Assembly: GCF_014202905.1 (NCBI RefSeq)
Contig: NZ_JACHHY010000001.1
Location: forward strand, 62,001-126,000
Source of the DNA: Chitinivorax tropicus
GTDB taxonomy: Bacteria > Pseudomonadota > Gammaproteobacteria > Burkholderiales > SCOH01
Length of the DNA stretch: 64,000 bases
Direction: 5' to 3'
Shown piece by piece: positions 43,251-53,488 of this stretch. Numbering within the stretch: the stretch's first letter is position 1; each line of letters begins with the position of its first letter. The notes beneath the pieces are model-generated. The model did not search any database. It was given only the letters and a program-made list of their open reading frames with translations, and was not told where the DNA came from. Position numbers and translations under genes: made by a program.

Positions 43251-45635
43251 ATGCTCCCCATCTTTACCCCTGTGCAACGATTCTGGTTGTCTGGCCTGGG
43301 CCTGGTGGCGGGCATACTCGCCCTGCAGTCCTGTGCCACACTCCCCAGCCTGGGTGCGCTGCTGGCTTTGCTTCCGATCTGCCTGATCTGCTGGTCGTTG
43401 CACGCACGCTTTCCCCGCCTAGCCTGGGTGCTACTTGGATTCAGCCTGGGAGCGGCCTGGGCGCTGTGCCTCGCCCATCAACGCATGGCTGATCGATTGC
43501 CTAAGGAGTGGGAAGGCAAGGCAATCGAAATCGAGGCCACCCTGGTTGACCTGCCTGATCCGACAGCTGGCGGCGTCCGCATCAAGGCTCGGGTGGATCA
43601 GGTGCTGACGCGTGATGCGCAGGTGCCTTCGTTGATCCAGCTCTCTTTGTATGGTGACCCGACAACCCTGCCAGTCTTCGCACCTGGGCAGCGCTGGCAG
43701 TTCGGCGTGAAATTGCGGCGCCCACATGGCAACGCCAATCCGCACGGTTTTGATTTCGAAGCATGGATGCTGGAGCAGTCGTTGCGCGCCGTCGGCAGCG
43801 TGCGCCATTACCGTCAGCTGGCGGGCCAGGGCTGGAGCCCACTGATCCAGATCCACCTATGGCGGCAGGCACTACGGGATCGGATGGCCGCCACATTGGG
43901 CGAACGCCCCTATGCCGGGGTGCTGATAGCGCTGGTGATGGGGGATCAACGCGCCATTCCGCAATCGCAGTGGGATAAGTTCAACCAGACCGGCGTCACC
44001 CATCTGGTCTCGATCTCTGGCCTGCATATCACGCTGGTTGCAGGGCTGGTGGGTGGCGTGGTCTATCGACTCTGGCGGTCACTGCCCCTCGCCATGGCTT
44101 GGCCTGCCCGCAAAGCGGCTGTGCTGGCCGGTTTGATTGCGGCCTGCTGGTATGCGTTGCTGGGTGGCTTTTCCGTCCCGACACAACGCACACTGTGGAT
44201 GCTCTTGGTCGCAGCCATCGCGCTATGGCGTGGTCGGGCCATCCATATCAGCAGCATGTGGCTGATGGCTGCGTTGATCTGCTTGCTGATCGACCCCTGG
44301 GCGGTGATGGCGCCGGGTTTCTGGCTGTCTTTCGGCGCGATCGGCTGCATCATGTGGGCAGCCGCCAACCGCCTGCAACGCCCGCATTGGCTGGTGGAAT
44401 GGGGCCGCACCCAATGGGCGGTGACCTTGGGGTTGGCCCCGGCGTTGCTGGCGTATTTCTCGCAGCTGCCATTGCTCTCGCCGCTGGCCAATGCCTTTGC
44501 CATCCCAGTGGTTGGCGCGGTGGTCACCCCCTTGGCTTTGCTGGGTAGCATCATCACACCGCTGCTGACGCTGGCGCATGCCATCCTCACCCCATGCATG
44601 CAAGCGCTGGGCTGGCTGGCGGGCCTGCCAGGGTCGCTGTGGCAACAGCCCGCTCCGCACGGCTGGGCCATCTGGCTGGCCATGCCCGGCATCGCCTGGT
44701 GCCTGCTGCCGACAGGTTGGCCCGCACGCGGCCTGGGCTGCTTGCTCCTGCTGCCACTGATTGCCAGTGTGGACGATCGTCCACAGCCTGAGCAGCTTCG
44801 CATCACGTTCATCGATGTCGGGCAGGGGCTGGCGGTCTGGGTGCAGACGGCCCGGCACGACCTGCTCTATGACACCGGCCCCAGCTTCCAGATCAAGCCA
44901 TTTGGCCCACGCGCAACCCAGCGCATCGTCGAGGACGCCACTCAGCTCGATGCCGGTAATCGGGTCATCCTCCCCCGGCTGCGGGCTGCCGGGGTAAGCA
45001 GGCTGCATGGGCTGATCGTCAGCCATGATGACCTGGATCACACGGGTGGCGCGGCCTCGATCATCCAGGCGCTGCCACCTGATTGGGTGATGGGCAGCCT
45101 GCCACCTCACCACCCGATCACAACACAGGCCAAGCGTTATGTCGGGTGTCGGCAACATCTGACATGGCAGTGGGATGGCGTCCGGTTTGCAGTGCTGGCG
45201 CCCGATGCCGCAACCTTGGCATCACCCACCGTCAAGGACAACGACCGCAGCTGTGTCCTGCTGATCAGCTGTGCCGGCGGGCGGGTATTGTTGACGGGGG
45301 ACTTGGAACGCTGGGGTGAGCTCACCCTGCTTGAATCGAACACACTACCGACCGTGCAGGTGCTGTCCGTTGGTCATCATGGCAGCAACACCTCGTCCAG
45401 CGAGCCCTTCCTGGCCGCGACCCAGGCCCAGATCGCGGTGGTCAGCGCAGGCTATATGAACCGCTTCGGGCACCCGACGGCCAAGGTGCTGGCCCGCCTG
45501 AAGGCGCAAGGCAGCGCAGTCGCCCGAACAGATCAGGATGGCGAGGTCAGCATCCTGCTTGAGCCTACCGGTATCCAGTTGCAGCGATACCGGCAGGCCC
45601 GGCCACGCTATTGGGATGAGACAGACCATCCCTGA
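43251..45635 (+). CDS. comEC: DNA uptake channel protein ComEC/Rec2
   Basis: A 794-residue inner membrane protein of natural transformation. An N-terminal DUF4131/OB region (about 1-200) is followed by the Competence domain with about ten helices (GLHITLVAGLVGG near the start of the channel core) and a C-terminal metallo-beta-lactamase-like domain with HDDLDHTGG, LTGDLE and VGHHGSNTSS. The channel passes single-stranded DNA into the cytoplasm. The start at 43251 gives the normal length; the open frame extends further upstream without similarity. It is convergent with the carboxypeptidase gene, stops 7 bases apart. Confidence 0.94.
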   Translation: MLPIFTPVQRFWLSGLGLVAGILALQSCATLPSLGALLALLPICLICWSLHARFPRLAWVLLGFSLGAAWALCLAHQRMADRLPKEWEGKAIEIEATLVDLPDPTAGGVRIKARVDQVLTRDAQVPSLIQLSLYGDPTTLPVFAPGQRWQFGVKLRRPHGNANPHGFDFEAWMLEQSLRAVGSVRHYRQLAGQGWSPLIQIHLWRQALRDRMAATLGERPYAGVLIALVMGDQRAIPQSQWDKFNQTGVTHLVSISGLHITLVAGLVGGVVYRLWRSLPLAMAWPARKAAVLAGLIAACWYALLGGFSVPTQRTLWMLLVAAIALWRGRAIHISSMWLMAALICLLIDPWAVMAPGFWLSFGAIGCIMWAAANRLQRPHWLVEWGRTQWAVTLGLAPALLAYFSQLPLLSPLANAFAIPVVGAVVTPLALLGSIITPLLTLAHAILTPCMQALGWLAGLPGSLWQQPAPHGWAIWLAMPGIAWCLLPTGWPARGLGCLLLLPLIASVDDRPQPEQLRITFIDVGQGLAVWVQTARHDLLYDTGPSFQIKPFGPRATQRIVEDATQLDAGNRVILPRLRAAGVSRLHGLIVSHDDLDHTGGAASIIQALPPDWVMGSLPPHHPITTQAKRYVGCRQHLTWQWDGVRFAVLAPDAATLASPTVKDNDRSCVLLISCAGGRVLLTGDLERWGELTLLESNTLPTVQVLSVGHHGSNTSSSEPFLAATQAQIAVVSAGYMNRFGHPTAKVLARLKAQGSAVARTDQDGEVSILLEPTGIQLQRYRQARPRYWDETDHP

Positions 45636-45642
45636 TCCGCTG

Positions 45643-47382
45643 TCATGGCTTGATCACCAGGAACCTTGCGCTGACTGGCCCCCAGGTGCCCGTGGTATCA
45701 CGCGAACGGACATACACCAGATGCTTGCCCACTGACAGGCCCGTGGTGTTGATGGTGGCTCTGACATCCTCCGTCTTTTCATCGAACACGCCATCGGTGG
45801 CCGTCATCGATTTAGCCACCCCAACCTTCCAGGGCGGCACGTCGATATAGTACTCAGCCGAGCTGATGTTCTGCGTGGCTTCAACGCCATTGCTGTTGTT
45901 GAAGCGGGTGTCGGTGACCACCGCAGTCAGCTGCACCGGCGTACCAGCGGTGACACCAGTGGTGCCAGCCGTGCCAGCCAGGCCCACACTGGTGACATCC
46001 GGCCCGCCAGGGGTGATGTAAGGCGTGCGTACCACTTTGGCGGCATAGATCAGCGCATTCAGGTTTTGAGGTTTGATGGTGCTGTTATATGCGCTGCAAC
46101 TTTGGAAGAAAGCCGTCCCCAGCTCAAAGGTATAGGCCGCCACCCCCAGCTCACCATAGCTGACGCCATCACTGGTGCCATCGGTCGGATACAGGCCGAT
46201 CGACTGCTGTGGCGTGTAACCATTGAAAAAGGCGAACTTACGCCCCAGTGTCTGGAGCGCATTACCATTGGGCGCCGGGGTATTGGTGTACCCCCACGGC
46301 CACAACACCAATTGGCTGTAGCTATGGATATCCAGATGGATACCGCTGGTATCTGCCGGTGCCGGGTCGCTGGGGCTCGGGCCACGGCGATCGGGCCACA
46401 GGCTGCGCACATATCGCTCGATGGCTTTGATCTCCGGCTCTGAAGCAGCGGCAGGCCCACGATAGGTGATGTCGCAGGGGTTGCCGCTGGAGCCAGAGCC
46501 CCCAGTGATGTTCCAGCTGAAGGAGAAGTTGCGGTTCAGATCCGCTCCGCGATTATTGCTGGCTGCGCCACAATAAGCCTGATTGGTGTTCTTACGCCAC
46601 GACAGGCCGGACTCCGCCTTTTTACGACCATCCGGGTTGGTGTGCAACATCAGGTGGACTTCGTGGTGATCCAGAATCCAGGTGGCATCAGCATTGACAC
46701 CATAACCATCCATCAACCACTTGGCGAAGGCCAGGGTCAACGGCGCAGTGGTGTACTCCCGTGCATGGATCGCTGCATTGACGAACAACTTGGGTTTGGC
46801 GCCCGTGATGGCCTTGTTGGTCAATTTCAACACGCGGATATCATGCCCACCCAGGCCCTGCGTCTTTTCCCACGAATCACCAACCTTGATCCAACTGGCC
46901 AGATTGGGTTGGTTGGTGGCATAGGCCTGCGCGGCTGCAAACGTCTCTTCAACAGTCTCGTAGCAGCTGAACCCTGGGATCGCCGTCATCCCGACCGGGG
47001 CGGCCATCGGGTCATGCGCCAGTCGATCGGTCTGGATCTGATACAGTTGATCGATCATCTGATTGCGCTTGGCGATGAAATCGGTCGCGTGTTCCAGCCG
47101 GAAGCCGAATCTGGCCAATTTGTCCATATCGGATGAATCCAACTCCAGAATCAGGTAACCCTTGTCGTAATGCGATTCCAGCATCTGCTCATGGAAGGAA
47201 ATGGCAGCTTTGCGGGCGATTTCCAGGCTTGGGAAATAAGCTTTGTAGATATTGTTGTTGGCTTTTTCCTGCTCAAGCAACTGCAAGGTCTCTGCCTTGT
47301 TTTCCGCTGCCATGGCGGCAGTCGAACCCAGGACAGCGCTCGTGAGTGCAGCGATACCGCACAGCGTGATGGCCTTCTTCAT
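45643..47382 (-). CDS. Secreted M14 zinc carboxypeptidase
   Basis: A 579-residue exported metallopeptidase. Signal peptide (1 to about 26, ending AMA), an inhibitor-like propeptide (about 30-115), then the M14 catalytic domain with zinc ligands H206 and E209 (AAIHAREYT) and H353 (LDIHSYSQ), and the catalytic E420 (YTFELGTAF). The substrate-binding NPDGR and DLNRNF segments are present. A C-terminal beta-sandwich-like domain (about 470-579) with WGPVSARFLVIKP may bind a surface or substrate. AAGGAGA lies ahead of the ATG. It is a single gene and probably a nutrient-scavenging enzyme. Confidence 0.93.
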   Translation of the reverse strand: MKKAITLCGIAALTSAVLGSTAAMAAENKAETLQLLEQEKANNNIYKAYFPSLEIARKAAISFHEQMLESHYDKGYLILELDSSDMDKLARFGFRLEHATDFIAKRNQMIDQLYQIQTDRLAHDPMAAPVGMTAIPGFSCYETVEETFAAAQAYATNQPNLASWIKVGDSWEKTQGLGGHDIRVLKLTNKAITGAKPKLFVNAAIHAREYTTAPLTLAFAKWLMDGYGVNADATWILDHHEVHLMLHTNPDGRKKAESGLSWRKNTNQAYCGAASNNRGADLNRNFSFSWNITGGSGSSGNPCDITYRGPAAASEPEIKAIERYVRSLWPDRRGPSPSDPAPADTSGIHLDIHSYSQLVLWPWGYTNTPAPNGNALQTLGRKFAFFNGYTPQQSIGLYPTDGTSDGVSYGELGVAAYTFELGTAFFQSCSAYNSTIKPQNLNALIYAAKVVRTPYITPGGPDVTSVGLAGTAGTTGVTAGTPVQLTAVVTDTRFNNSNGVEATQNISSAEYYIDVPPWKVGVAKSMTATDGVFDEKTEDVRATINTTGLSVGKHLVYVRSRDTTGTWGPVSARFLVIKP

Positions 47383-47606
47383 GTATCTCTCCTTATTGTT
47401 CAAGAAAATTCCGATGCACTTCGTCACCGGCGACTGCCCTTGTGAGGCACCCCGACGGTCACGCATACTGCGTGGGACAACTTCTTTCACAACAGGCCAT
47501 ATCGATTCCACATCGACGCAACCGGGCAATGCCACACCAAATGCATCGCAAGCCGCATCATGAAGCGGTTCGATATGTCCGGATCAACCAACAAGGATGG
47601 TGGTAA

Positions 47607-48068
47607 ATGTGCTCCTTTCCATTTCAGTCAGAAAACCGTGTATTCAAGTGGTTGGGCATGCTGTTCTGGTTTATGACCACCGCCTCTTGCCTGGCCGCAG
47701 ATATCACGGACACCGCCGCCGACTTCCGCGCCATGCGGCAACGACATGGACATTTTGACGGGGGCCCGTGGCAGCCTGCATTGGATCAGTGGCAAGGCAA
47801 GAAACATCAAGCCATGCAAAAGCTGGCCCGTCATGTCTGGCAACAACGGCTGGGTACGGCACAGGTACGGCAGCTCATGGGTGAGCCGGATGAATTGATC
47901 CGACCTGACATGCCAATGTACTCAGCACAGATTCAGCATAGCAACTGGCAGGGCCAGCCTGCAGGCGAGCTCTGGCTGTACAACTGGCGAGGCAAGCATG
48001 ATCGACTGGTACTGGCCATGGGACAAGGGCGGGTGGTCGCCACCGGTTGGCAGAATGCCTGGGAATGA
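47607..48068 (+). CDS. Exported protein of unknown function, possibly BamE-like
   Basis: A 153-residue protein with a membrane-targeting N-terminus (about residues 14-31, ending SCLAAD, which could be a signal peptide or lipobox-like site). The C-terminal half shows a pattern seen in the SmpA/BamE fold: VRQLMGEPDELI, then AGELWLYNW and LVLAMGQGRVVATGW. I cannot name the family with certainty. GGTGG precedes the ATG. It is divergent from the carboxypeptidase and convergent with the response regulator. Confidence 0.65.
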   Translation: MCSFPFQSENRVFKWLGMLFWFMTTASCLAADITDTAADFRAMRQRHGHFDGGPWQPALDQWQGKKHQAMQKLARHVWQQRLGTAQVRQLMGEPDELIRPDMPMYSAQIQHSNWQGQPAGELWLYNWRGKHDRLVLAMGQGRVVATGWQNAWE

Positions 48069-48169
48069 TCGGCTGCCCAAACCAATACAGAACTTCGTAC
48101 TGACCTGACATCAGCCAGGTCAGACAGCATACGCCTGGGGCAAAAGCCCGTCGGTACGACTTGATACGA

Positions 48170-48193
48170 AAAACCGCCTGCACAGATGCAGGC
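48170..48193 (-). terminator. Rho-independent terminator of the regulator/kinase operon
   Basis: Perfect 7-base-pair stem GCCTGCA, loop CAGA, TGCAGGC (48176-48193). On the minus strand it is followed by GGTTTTT. It ends the operon of the sensor kinase and regulator. Confidence 0.8.
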
Positions 48194-48242
48194 ACCTTCA
48201 AATCATTGTTTTTGATGGGAATTGCGTATTGCCGCCACCATC

Positions 48243-49166
48243 CTACTGCGGATTATCGGACTTGGCTACCAATTTGATGGTGGCCTTGACCTGATTCCCC
48301 ACCCCGAGATACTCCACCTCGTCAAAGCTCAACATCCGCGCCATCGAAATCCCCCGTCCATGCGGGTCGAATGCCCGTTCCGGCGCGAAGTCGAGAAAGG
48401 GATGCCAGTCAAAGCCATGTCCTTCATCGGTGATGGTGATCTCCAGCACCTCGGGCAGCCGCACAATCTCGACCGTCACCTGCTTGTTTGCGTAGTCTGG
48501 CTTGAGCAGGCGCGCTTCAACCTCCTGCCGCCAGCGATTGCCATGCACCAGGGCGGATTTCTCATGGTAGGTGATGCCGAGATTGCCGTGCTCGACAGCA
48601 TTGACCAACAGCTCGGACAAGCCCAGCGCAGTCTTTTCCGGATTGGGGCACATCGATGACAACATCGCAGTCAGGTTGTGCGCCTCATCGATGGTGCGGA
48701 AAGCAAAGCTGCCACGGGTCATCAGCGTCAAGGTATTGCGTTGGCGGGACAGCTCATGGATCAGCGCCCGCTGCTCGCGTCGATCACGGATCGCAGCAGA
48801 GACAATGGCCAGTAGCGTTTCGCGCTCGAATGGCTTGGTCAGGTAATAATAAGCGCCGGCCAACAGCCCTTCCCGCACTGAGTCAGGAGCGCCCATGGCG
48901 GTCTGCATGACCACGGGCAGGGTTTCGAACCGGCTCTCAGTCTTGATCTTCTGCAACAGCTCCATGCCATTCATACGTGGCATCATCCGATCCAGCAGCA
49001 CAGCGTCAAAAGCCTGGCCCTCTTTGTGCAGTGCCTCCCAGGCCTCGACGCCATCTTCCGCAGCGGAAACCTGGTAACCGGCATCTTCCAGGTATTCGGT
49101 CAGGATCTCCAGATTGAACGGTTCATCGTCCACGATCAACAAGTGGCCGTTACGGTAATTTTCCAT
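48243..49166 (-). CDS. Response regulator fused to an anti-sigma-type ATPase domain
   Basis: A 307-residue cytoplasmic protein. The receiver domain (1-125) has D14/D15, phospho-acceptor D59 (LLDRMMPRMNG), T89 and K111 (LTKPFE). The C-terminal domain (about 165-305) is a HATPase of the RsbW/SpoIIAB serine-kinase type: N-box ELLVNAVEHGNLG, then ITITDEGHGFDW and GRGISMARML. There is no DNA-binding domain. Such fusions act by phosphorylating or binding an anti-sigma antagonist or by controlling a PP2C/STAS switch. It overlaps the kinase gene upstream by 17 bases. GAGGA lies ahead of the ATG at 49166. Confidence 0.88.
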   Translation of the reverse strand: MENYRNGHLLIVDDEPFNLEILTEYLEDAGYQVSAAEDGVEAWEALHKEGQAFDAVLLDRMMPRMNGMELLQKIKTESRFETLPVVMQTAMGAPDSVREGLLAGAYYYLTKPFERETLLAIVSAAIRDRREQRALIHELSRQRNTLTLMTRGSFAFRTIDEAHNLTAMLSSMCPNPEKTALGLSELLVNAVEHGNLGITYHEKSALVHGNRWRQEVEARLLKPDYANKQVTVEIVRLPEVLEITITDEGHGFDWHPFLDFAPERAFDPHGRGISMARMLSFDEVEYLGVGNQVKATIKLVAKSDNPQ

Positions 49167-52100
49167 CATTTCCTCGATATGAGTCTGGCAGTACGAATGA
49201 GAAGCTGACGCCTCCATCGTGATGATTGCGTGCGGTGATCTCGCCACCATGAGCATGGGCGATTTCACGGCAGATGGCCAGCCCCAGCCCGGTGCCGCCC
49301 GCGCCGGTCTTGGTCTGGCTGCTTTGAATGAATTTGTCGAAGATCCGGTCGATCTCCTGCTCTGGCACACCCGGCCCCCAGTCGCGCACCGTCACTCGCA
49401 GCGCCATCTTGTTGAACCAAGGCTCGCGACCACATGTCACCTCGATCTGAAGGTTGGTCGGGCTGAATTTGATGGCATTGGACAACAGATTACGCACCAC
49501 CTGGCTGACGCGGAGCGTGTCGAAGTCGCCCCAGGTCTCGCCCGAGGGCTGAACATGGATCTGTATCTGCTTGTCCGCAGCCAATTGATGCAGCTCATCC
49601 ACGGCCTCTTCGATGACAGGTATGACATCCCGCCGCTCGAAGCGGTACTCCATCTTGCCCGCCTCCAGCTTGGACAAGTCCAGCAGATCGTTCAAGATGG
49701 ATAACAAGCGCTTGCCGCTTTGCCGGATGCGGTCGAAATAATGCGCCAACTTTTCGCGGGCCGCCACCTCCGATTTCGACAGCCCCATGTCAGCGAAACC
49801 CAGAATGGCGTGCATCGGGGTGCGCAGCTCATGTGACATATTGGCCAGGAACTCCGACTTAGCGCGGTTGGCTGATTCCGCGATCTCCTTGGCTTCAGTC
49901 AGCGCCTGCTCCGTGATCTTTCGTTCGGTGATGTCCTGGAACACCCACACCGATGAACCCAAGGGATTGGTCGGATCGATGGCCTTACCGTACATCTCGC
50001 ACCAGAAATGCTCACCATCGGCATCGACGAACTTGACCTCATCATGGAAGACCTCCCCACGCCCGAGCGAGGGGTAGATACGCTGACCGAATGCCAGATA
50101 GCTCGCATCATCAGGGTAGATCATGCGGGTGCGCTGCCCCATGAAATCGACGCCGCGACGTTTGAACAGCTCCTCCATCGCGCGGTTGACATCGACGAAT
50201 GTCCGCTGGGCCAGCCTGGCCATGGCCAAGGGGGTGGTGTCCAACATGGCTTGCAGCTCAGAGGTGCGCTCGGTGACCATTTCCGCCAAGTGATCGCGGT
50301 GGCGGATCAGCTCGGCTTCGGTGCGCTTACGTTCGGTGATATCGCGCAGAATCAGCAGACACTCGGTTGGGCCATAGGGTGCGATACGAGCGTCGAAAGT
50401 CATCCCTGCTGAGCCGACCTGCATGCCAAACTCCAGCTGCTTGATCTGGCGGGCGCGGGCCGCTTGTTCGATATACAGGCGGATACGTTGTGCGACACTG
50501 TCTGAAAACACTTTGTCGAGTGCGTGCCCGATCAAGGATGCGGAGAACAACCCCATCAATCGCTCGTCCGGGCTTCGGCAATCCAAGACCACGCCGTCCA
50601 GATCCAAGCGGATAGTGGTGTCCGGCAACGCCGCCAGGATGGCGCGGGTCTTCTGCTCAGACTGCCTCACCGCCTCCTCGACCTGCTTGCGCTCGGTCAC
50701 ATCCAGCAAGGAGCCAGTCAAGCCAGGGTGATTGGCATAGGTGATGCGCTGCATCGTCAGCAAGCCGACAAAGCGGGTACCGTCAGATCGCAGACAGGTC
50801 ACCTCCACTGGCAGCACGTGGTTGGATGAGGCATAGGCCAACTCGCACTGCTCACGGAAACTGTCATGCGACTCTGGCGCCAACAGGCTCAGCGGCGCCA
50901 GAGACTGCATATGTTCACGCTTCATGCGGAAATAGCGGGCGAAGGTCGGGTTGACATACTGCAACATCTCATCCTGCAGCACATAGATACCGATGTAGGC
51001 CGCGTCCAGAATCGCCCGGTGTTTATATTCGCTTTCAAACAGCAGGCGTTCGGCTTTCTTGCGCTCGGTGATCTCCCGGCCCGTGGCGACGAAATAGCGC
51101 GTGCCGGCCAGCTCGGCCACATTGATGGTCAGCTCCAGTGGGAACAGCTCGCCATTACAGCGCAATGCCAGCAATTCCCGTGTCTGCCCGACCCCCTCGA
51201 CCATGGAATCGAGCACCTGCTGTGCCGCCCCCTCTTGGCGCATAGTCTCCGGCATCAGGATGGAAACATGGCCGCCAATGACTTGTCCCCGTTGATGCCC
51301 GAACATCTGCTCGGCGGCCGGGTTGAACATTTCGATCGTTCCCAGCCGATCGAACAAAACGATGGCATCACTGGATGCATCCAGGATGGTGCGCATACGC
51401 GCTTCGCTATTGCGTAAGGCCGACTCGGTCTGCTCACGCTGCTGCAACAACGTCTTCAGCGCCTCATTGGACTCCGCCGCACGCTTAAGCCGCTCACCCG
51501 TCACCTGCACCGCTTCGAATCCACGATACTGTGCGCCCACCACCAACAACAACGCCAAGGCGGTCAGGCCGAAACCGATGATCAAGCGCGACCAGATCAT
51601 GTCATTGTCAGGCCGCACCTCGCCTTCCAGATACACTGCCCAGCGACGGCCACCGAACTCCACATCGTGCTGGAATCGTGCACCATGGGGTGTCAACACC
51701 TGGCCGACCTCCCGTGGATCATTGAGCGGATACAGCCGCCGACCCTGCCGGGGATCGCTGTAATCGACCACCGTGACCGTCATGCGGTCATGGGTGGCAT
51801 CACTGTCCACAATCGCTGACAGCAAGCGATCCACATCCAACAGCAGCATCACAAAGCCTTCGGCGGAGGCTTGTGCTTCGCGCTGCACCGGCGTGATCAG
51901 CGCGACCAACGTCCGTGTGCTGCCATCGACCTCCAGCTGAAAGGGTGGTGTGACCAATGGCCCCCCCTTGTTGAGCGCATCAGCAAAGCTGCGGCGTAAT
52001 TGTGGCATGCCGACAATATCCGTCCCGACTGGGATACCCACCAGCGGGTAGGCATATTTCAGTGGATAATAATAAGGCCGACTGGCGCCTGCCTGCGACC

Positions 52101-52554
52101 AGGGGAAACGCACACCGCTCAGCTCGGGCACGTCCTCAGTCGCGGCTGCAAACCGTTGTTGGAAATGCGGGATGTGATCGCTACGCACCCTGGCCACCAG
52201 CCCGACCATGATGGTGCCACGAGGCATCTTGCCCAGGGCGGTGGCGTAGGCGTTGAATTGACGGAAATGCGGGAACGCATCCACCGTGAAAAAAGCGCTG
52301 AATTGTCGGCTGTAGCTCTCCACCCGGGCCAATTCGGCGGATAGCGCAGCCAGGCGGACATTGGCCTTGAGGTGAGCCCGCTCGCCAGCAGCCCGATCAG
52401 CATCCAGGCTGGTCTGCCAGGTGGAAATGCCCGTCAGCACCAAACCCACCATCAGCACCACCCATTTGAGTGAGGGGCGGAGGGTCAAGGAGCGGAAAAG
52501 GCGTGCAAAAGTGAACCTGACCCACTTGGCAGGTCCTACCACTTGTTTTGTCAT
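49150..52554 (-). CDS. CHASE-domain multi-PAS sensor histidine kinase
   Basis: A 1134-residue membrane kinase. A first helix (about 28-48) and a second near residue 325-345 enclose a CHASE domain of about 275 residues (AELARVESYSRQFSAFF near its start). Four PAS domains follow between about 380 and 880, each with a RAILD- or RTILD-like beginning. The HisKA domain has H908 (FLANMSHELRTPMH), and the HATPase has LLSNAIKFSP, VRDWGPGVP and GTGLGLAICREI. CHASE domains bind small extracellular ligands, such as cytokinin-like or peptide signals. The overlapping regulator is the likely target of its phosphate. Confidence 0.9.
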   Translation of the reverse strand: MTKQVVGPAKWVRFTFARLFRSLTLRPSLKWVVLMVGLVLTGISTWQTSLDADRAAGERAHLKANVRLAALSAELARVESYSRQFSAFFTVDAFPHFRQFNAYATALGKMPRGTIMVGLVARVRSDHIPHFQQRFAAATEDVPELSGVRFPWSQAGASRPYYYPLKYAYPLVGIPVGTDIVGMPQLRRSFADALNKGGPLVTPPFQLEVDGSTRTLVALITPVQREAQASAEGFVMLLLDVDRLLSAIVDSDATHDRMTVTVVDYSDPRQGRRLYPLNDPREVGQVLTPHGARFQHDVEFGGRRWAVYLEGEVRPDNDMIWSRLIIGFGLTALALLLVVGAQYRGFEAVQVTGERLKRAAESNEALKTLLQQREQTESALRNSEARMRTILDASSDAIVLFDRLGTIEMFNPAAEQMFGHQRGQVIGGHVSILMPETMRQEGAAQQVLDSMVEGVGQTRELLALRCNGELFPLELTINVAELAGTRYFVATGREITERKKAERLLFESEYKHRAILDAAYIGIYVLQDEMLQYVNPTFARYFRMKREHMQSLAPLSLLAPESHDSFREQCELAYASSNHVLPVEVTCLRSDGTRFVGLLTMQRITYANHPGLTGSLLDVTERKQVEEAVRQSEQKTRAILAALPDTTIRLDLDGVVLDCRSPDERLMGLFSASLIGHALDKVFSDSVAQRIRLYIEQAARARQIKQLEFGMQVGSAGMTFDARIAPYGPTECLLILRDITERKRTEAELIRHRDHLAEMVTERTSELQAMLDTTPLAMARLAQRTFVDVNRAMEELFKRRGVDFMGQRTRMIYPDDASYLAFGQRIYPSLGRGEVFHDEVKFVDADGEHFWCEMYGKAIDPTNPLGSSVWVFQDITERKITEQALTEAKEIAESANRAKSEFLANMSHELRTPMHAILGFADMGLSKSEVAAREKLAHYFDRIRQSGKRLLSILNDLLDLSKLEAGKMEYRFERRDVIPVIEEAVDELHQLAADKQIQIHVQPSGETWGDFDTLRVSQVVRNLLSNAIKFSPTNLQIEVTCGREPWFNKMALRVTVRDWGPGVPEQEIDRIFDKFIQSSQTKTGAGGTGLGLAICREIAHAHGGEITARNHHDGGVSFSFVLPDSYRGNDGKLP

Positions 52555-52696
52555 GATGCGATGTCGAGCCTGTCCCACAAAATTGGCAGCAGCCAGCTCA
52601 CGCCCACCAGATCGGCCCGCGCCCACTCATCTGACATCACCGCCGACCTCGACTGAGGCGACCATCGCCCATCGTGCCCGCCAGGACAACAGGCCA

Positions 52697-53464
52697 TCAC
52701 TGGCTGATCGCCCGATAAAGCGCCACATATTCCTGCGAGAGCTTATGCCGTGCATCCAGATGGATCATCGGCACCGAGCGCTCATGTGATTCGCGGATCT
52801 TGATCGATGAAGACAAAAAGGCATCCAACACCGGCAAGCCCTCGTCCTTCAGCTCCTGCACCAGTTTGCCGGGCAATGCAGCACGCGCCTGGAACTGGTT
52901 CACCACAATCCCACCGATGTCGAGCGCTGGATTATGGTCTTCTCGAATCTCTCGGACATTGTCCATCAGGCTGTACAACGCCCGCCTTGAAAAATCGTCA
53001 CAGTCAAACGGGATCAGGCAGGAATCGGCGGCAATCAGGGCTGACAAGGTGTAGAAATTCAAGGCAGGCGGGGTGTCGATGAACACACAGTCAAATTGCG
53101 CCGTGACCTCTTTCAAGGAGTCGCGCAATTTGAATATTTTATAGCGGGATTCGAGCTTGGACTGCAACTCAGCCAGCTCTGGGCTGGATGGCAGGATGTG
53201 AAGCCGCTCAAATGGCGTGCTGTGGATGAATTCATCGATCTTTTTCGTATACAGGCTGAAGCTCAAGGTCTGGCTGAACAATTCAGCCAGGGTCGGCTTC
53301 AGCCCATCGGCCTGCTCACCCAGCAGATAGCGGGTGGCATTGCCTTGAGGATCGAGGTCCAGAACCAAGGTCCGCAGCCCTTCCGACGCCGCGATGGCCG
53401 CCAGATTGACTGTGATGGTGGATTTGCCCACACCCCCCTTCTGATTGAAAATCACGCGTTTCAT
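52697..53464 (-). CDS. ParA/Soj-family ATPase (orphan)
   Basis: A 255-residue ATPase. The deviant Walker A motif KGGVGKST sits at residues 8-15 of MKRVIFNQKGGVGKST, followed by VLDLDPQGNATRYLLG and Walker B FIDTPPAL. A nearby parB or DNA-binding partner is absent, so this is not a chromosome partition pair; orphan ParA proteins place flagella, chemoreceptor arrays or other cargo. AGGAGA lies ahead of the ATG. It is upstream of the sensor kinase on the same strand with a 142-base gap. Confidence 0.9.
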   Translation of the reverse strand: MKRVIFNQKGGVGKSTITVNLAAIAASEGLRTLVLDLDPQGNATRYLLGEQADGLKPTLAELFSQTLSFSLYTKKIDEFIHSTPFERLHILPSSPELAELQSKLESRYKIFKLRDSLKEVTAQFDCVFIDTPPALNFYTLSALIAADSCLIPFDCDDFSRRALYSLMDNVREIREDHNPALDIGGIVVNQFQARAALPGKLVQELKDEGLPVLDAFLSSSIKIRESHERSVPMIHLDARHKLSQEYVALYRAISQ

Positions 53465-53488
53465 GCGTCTCCTTTTCGCCCATGCCAT

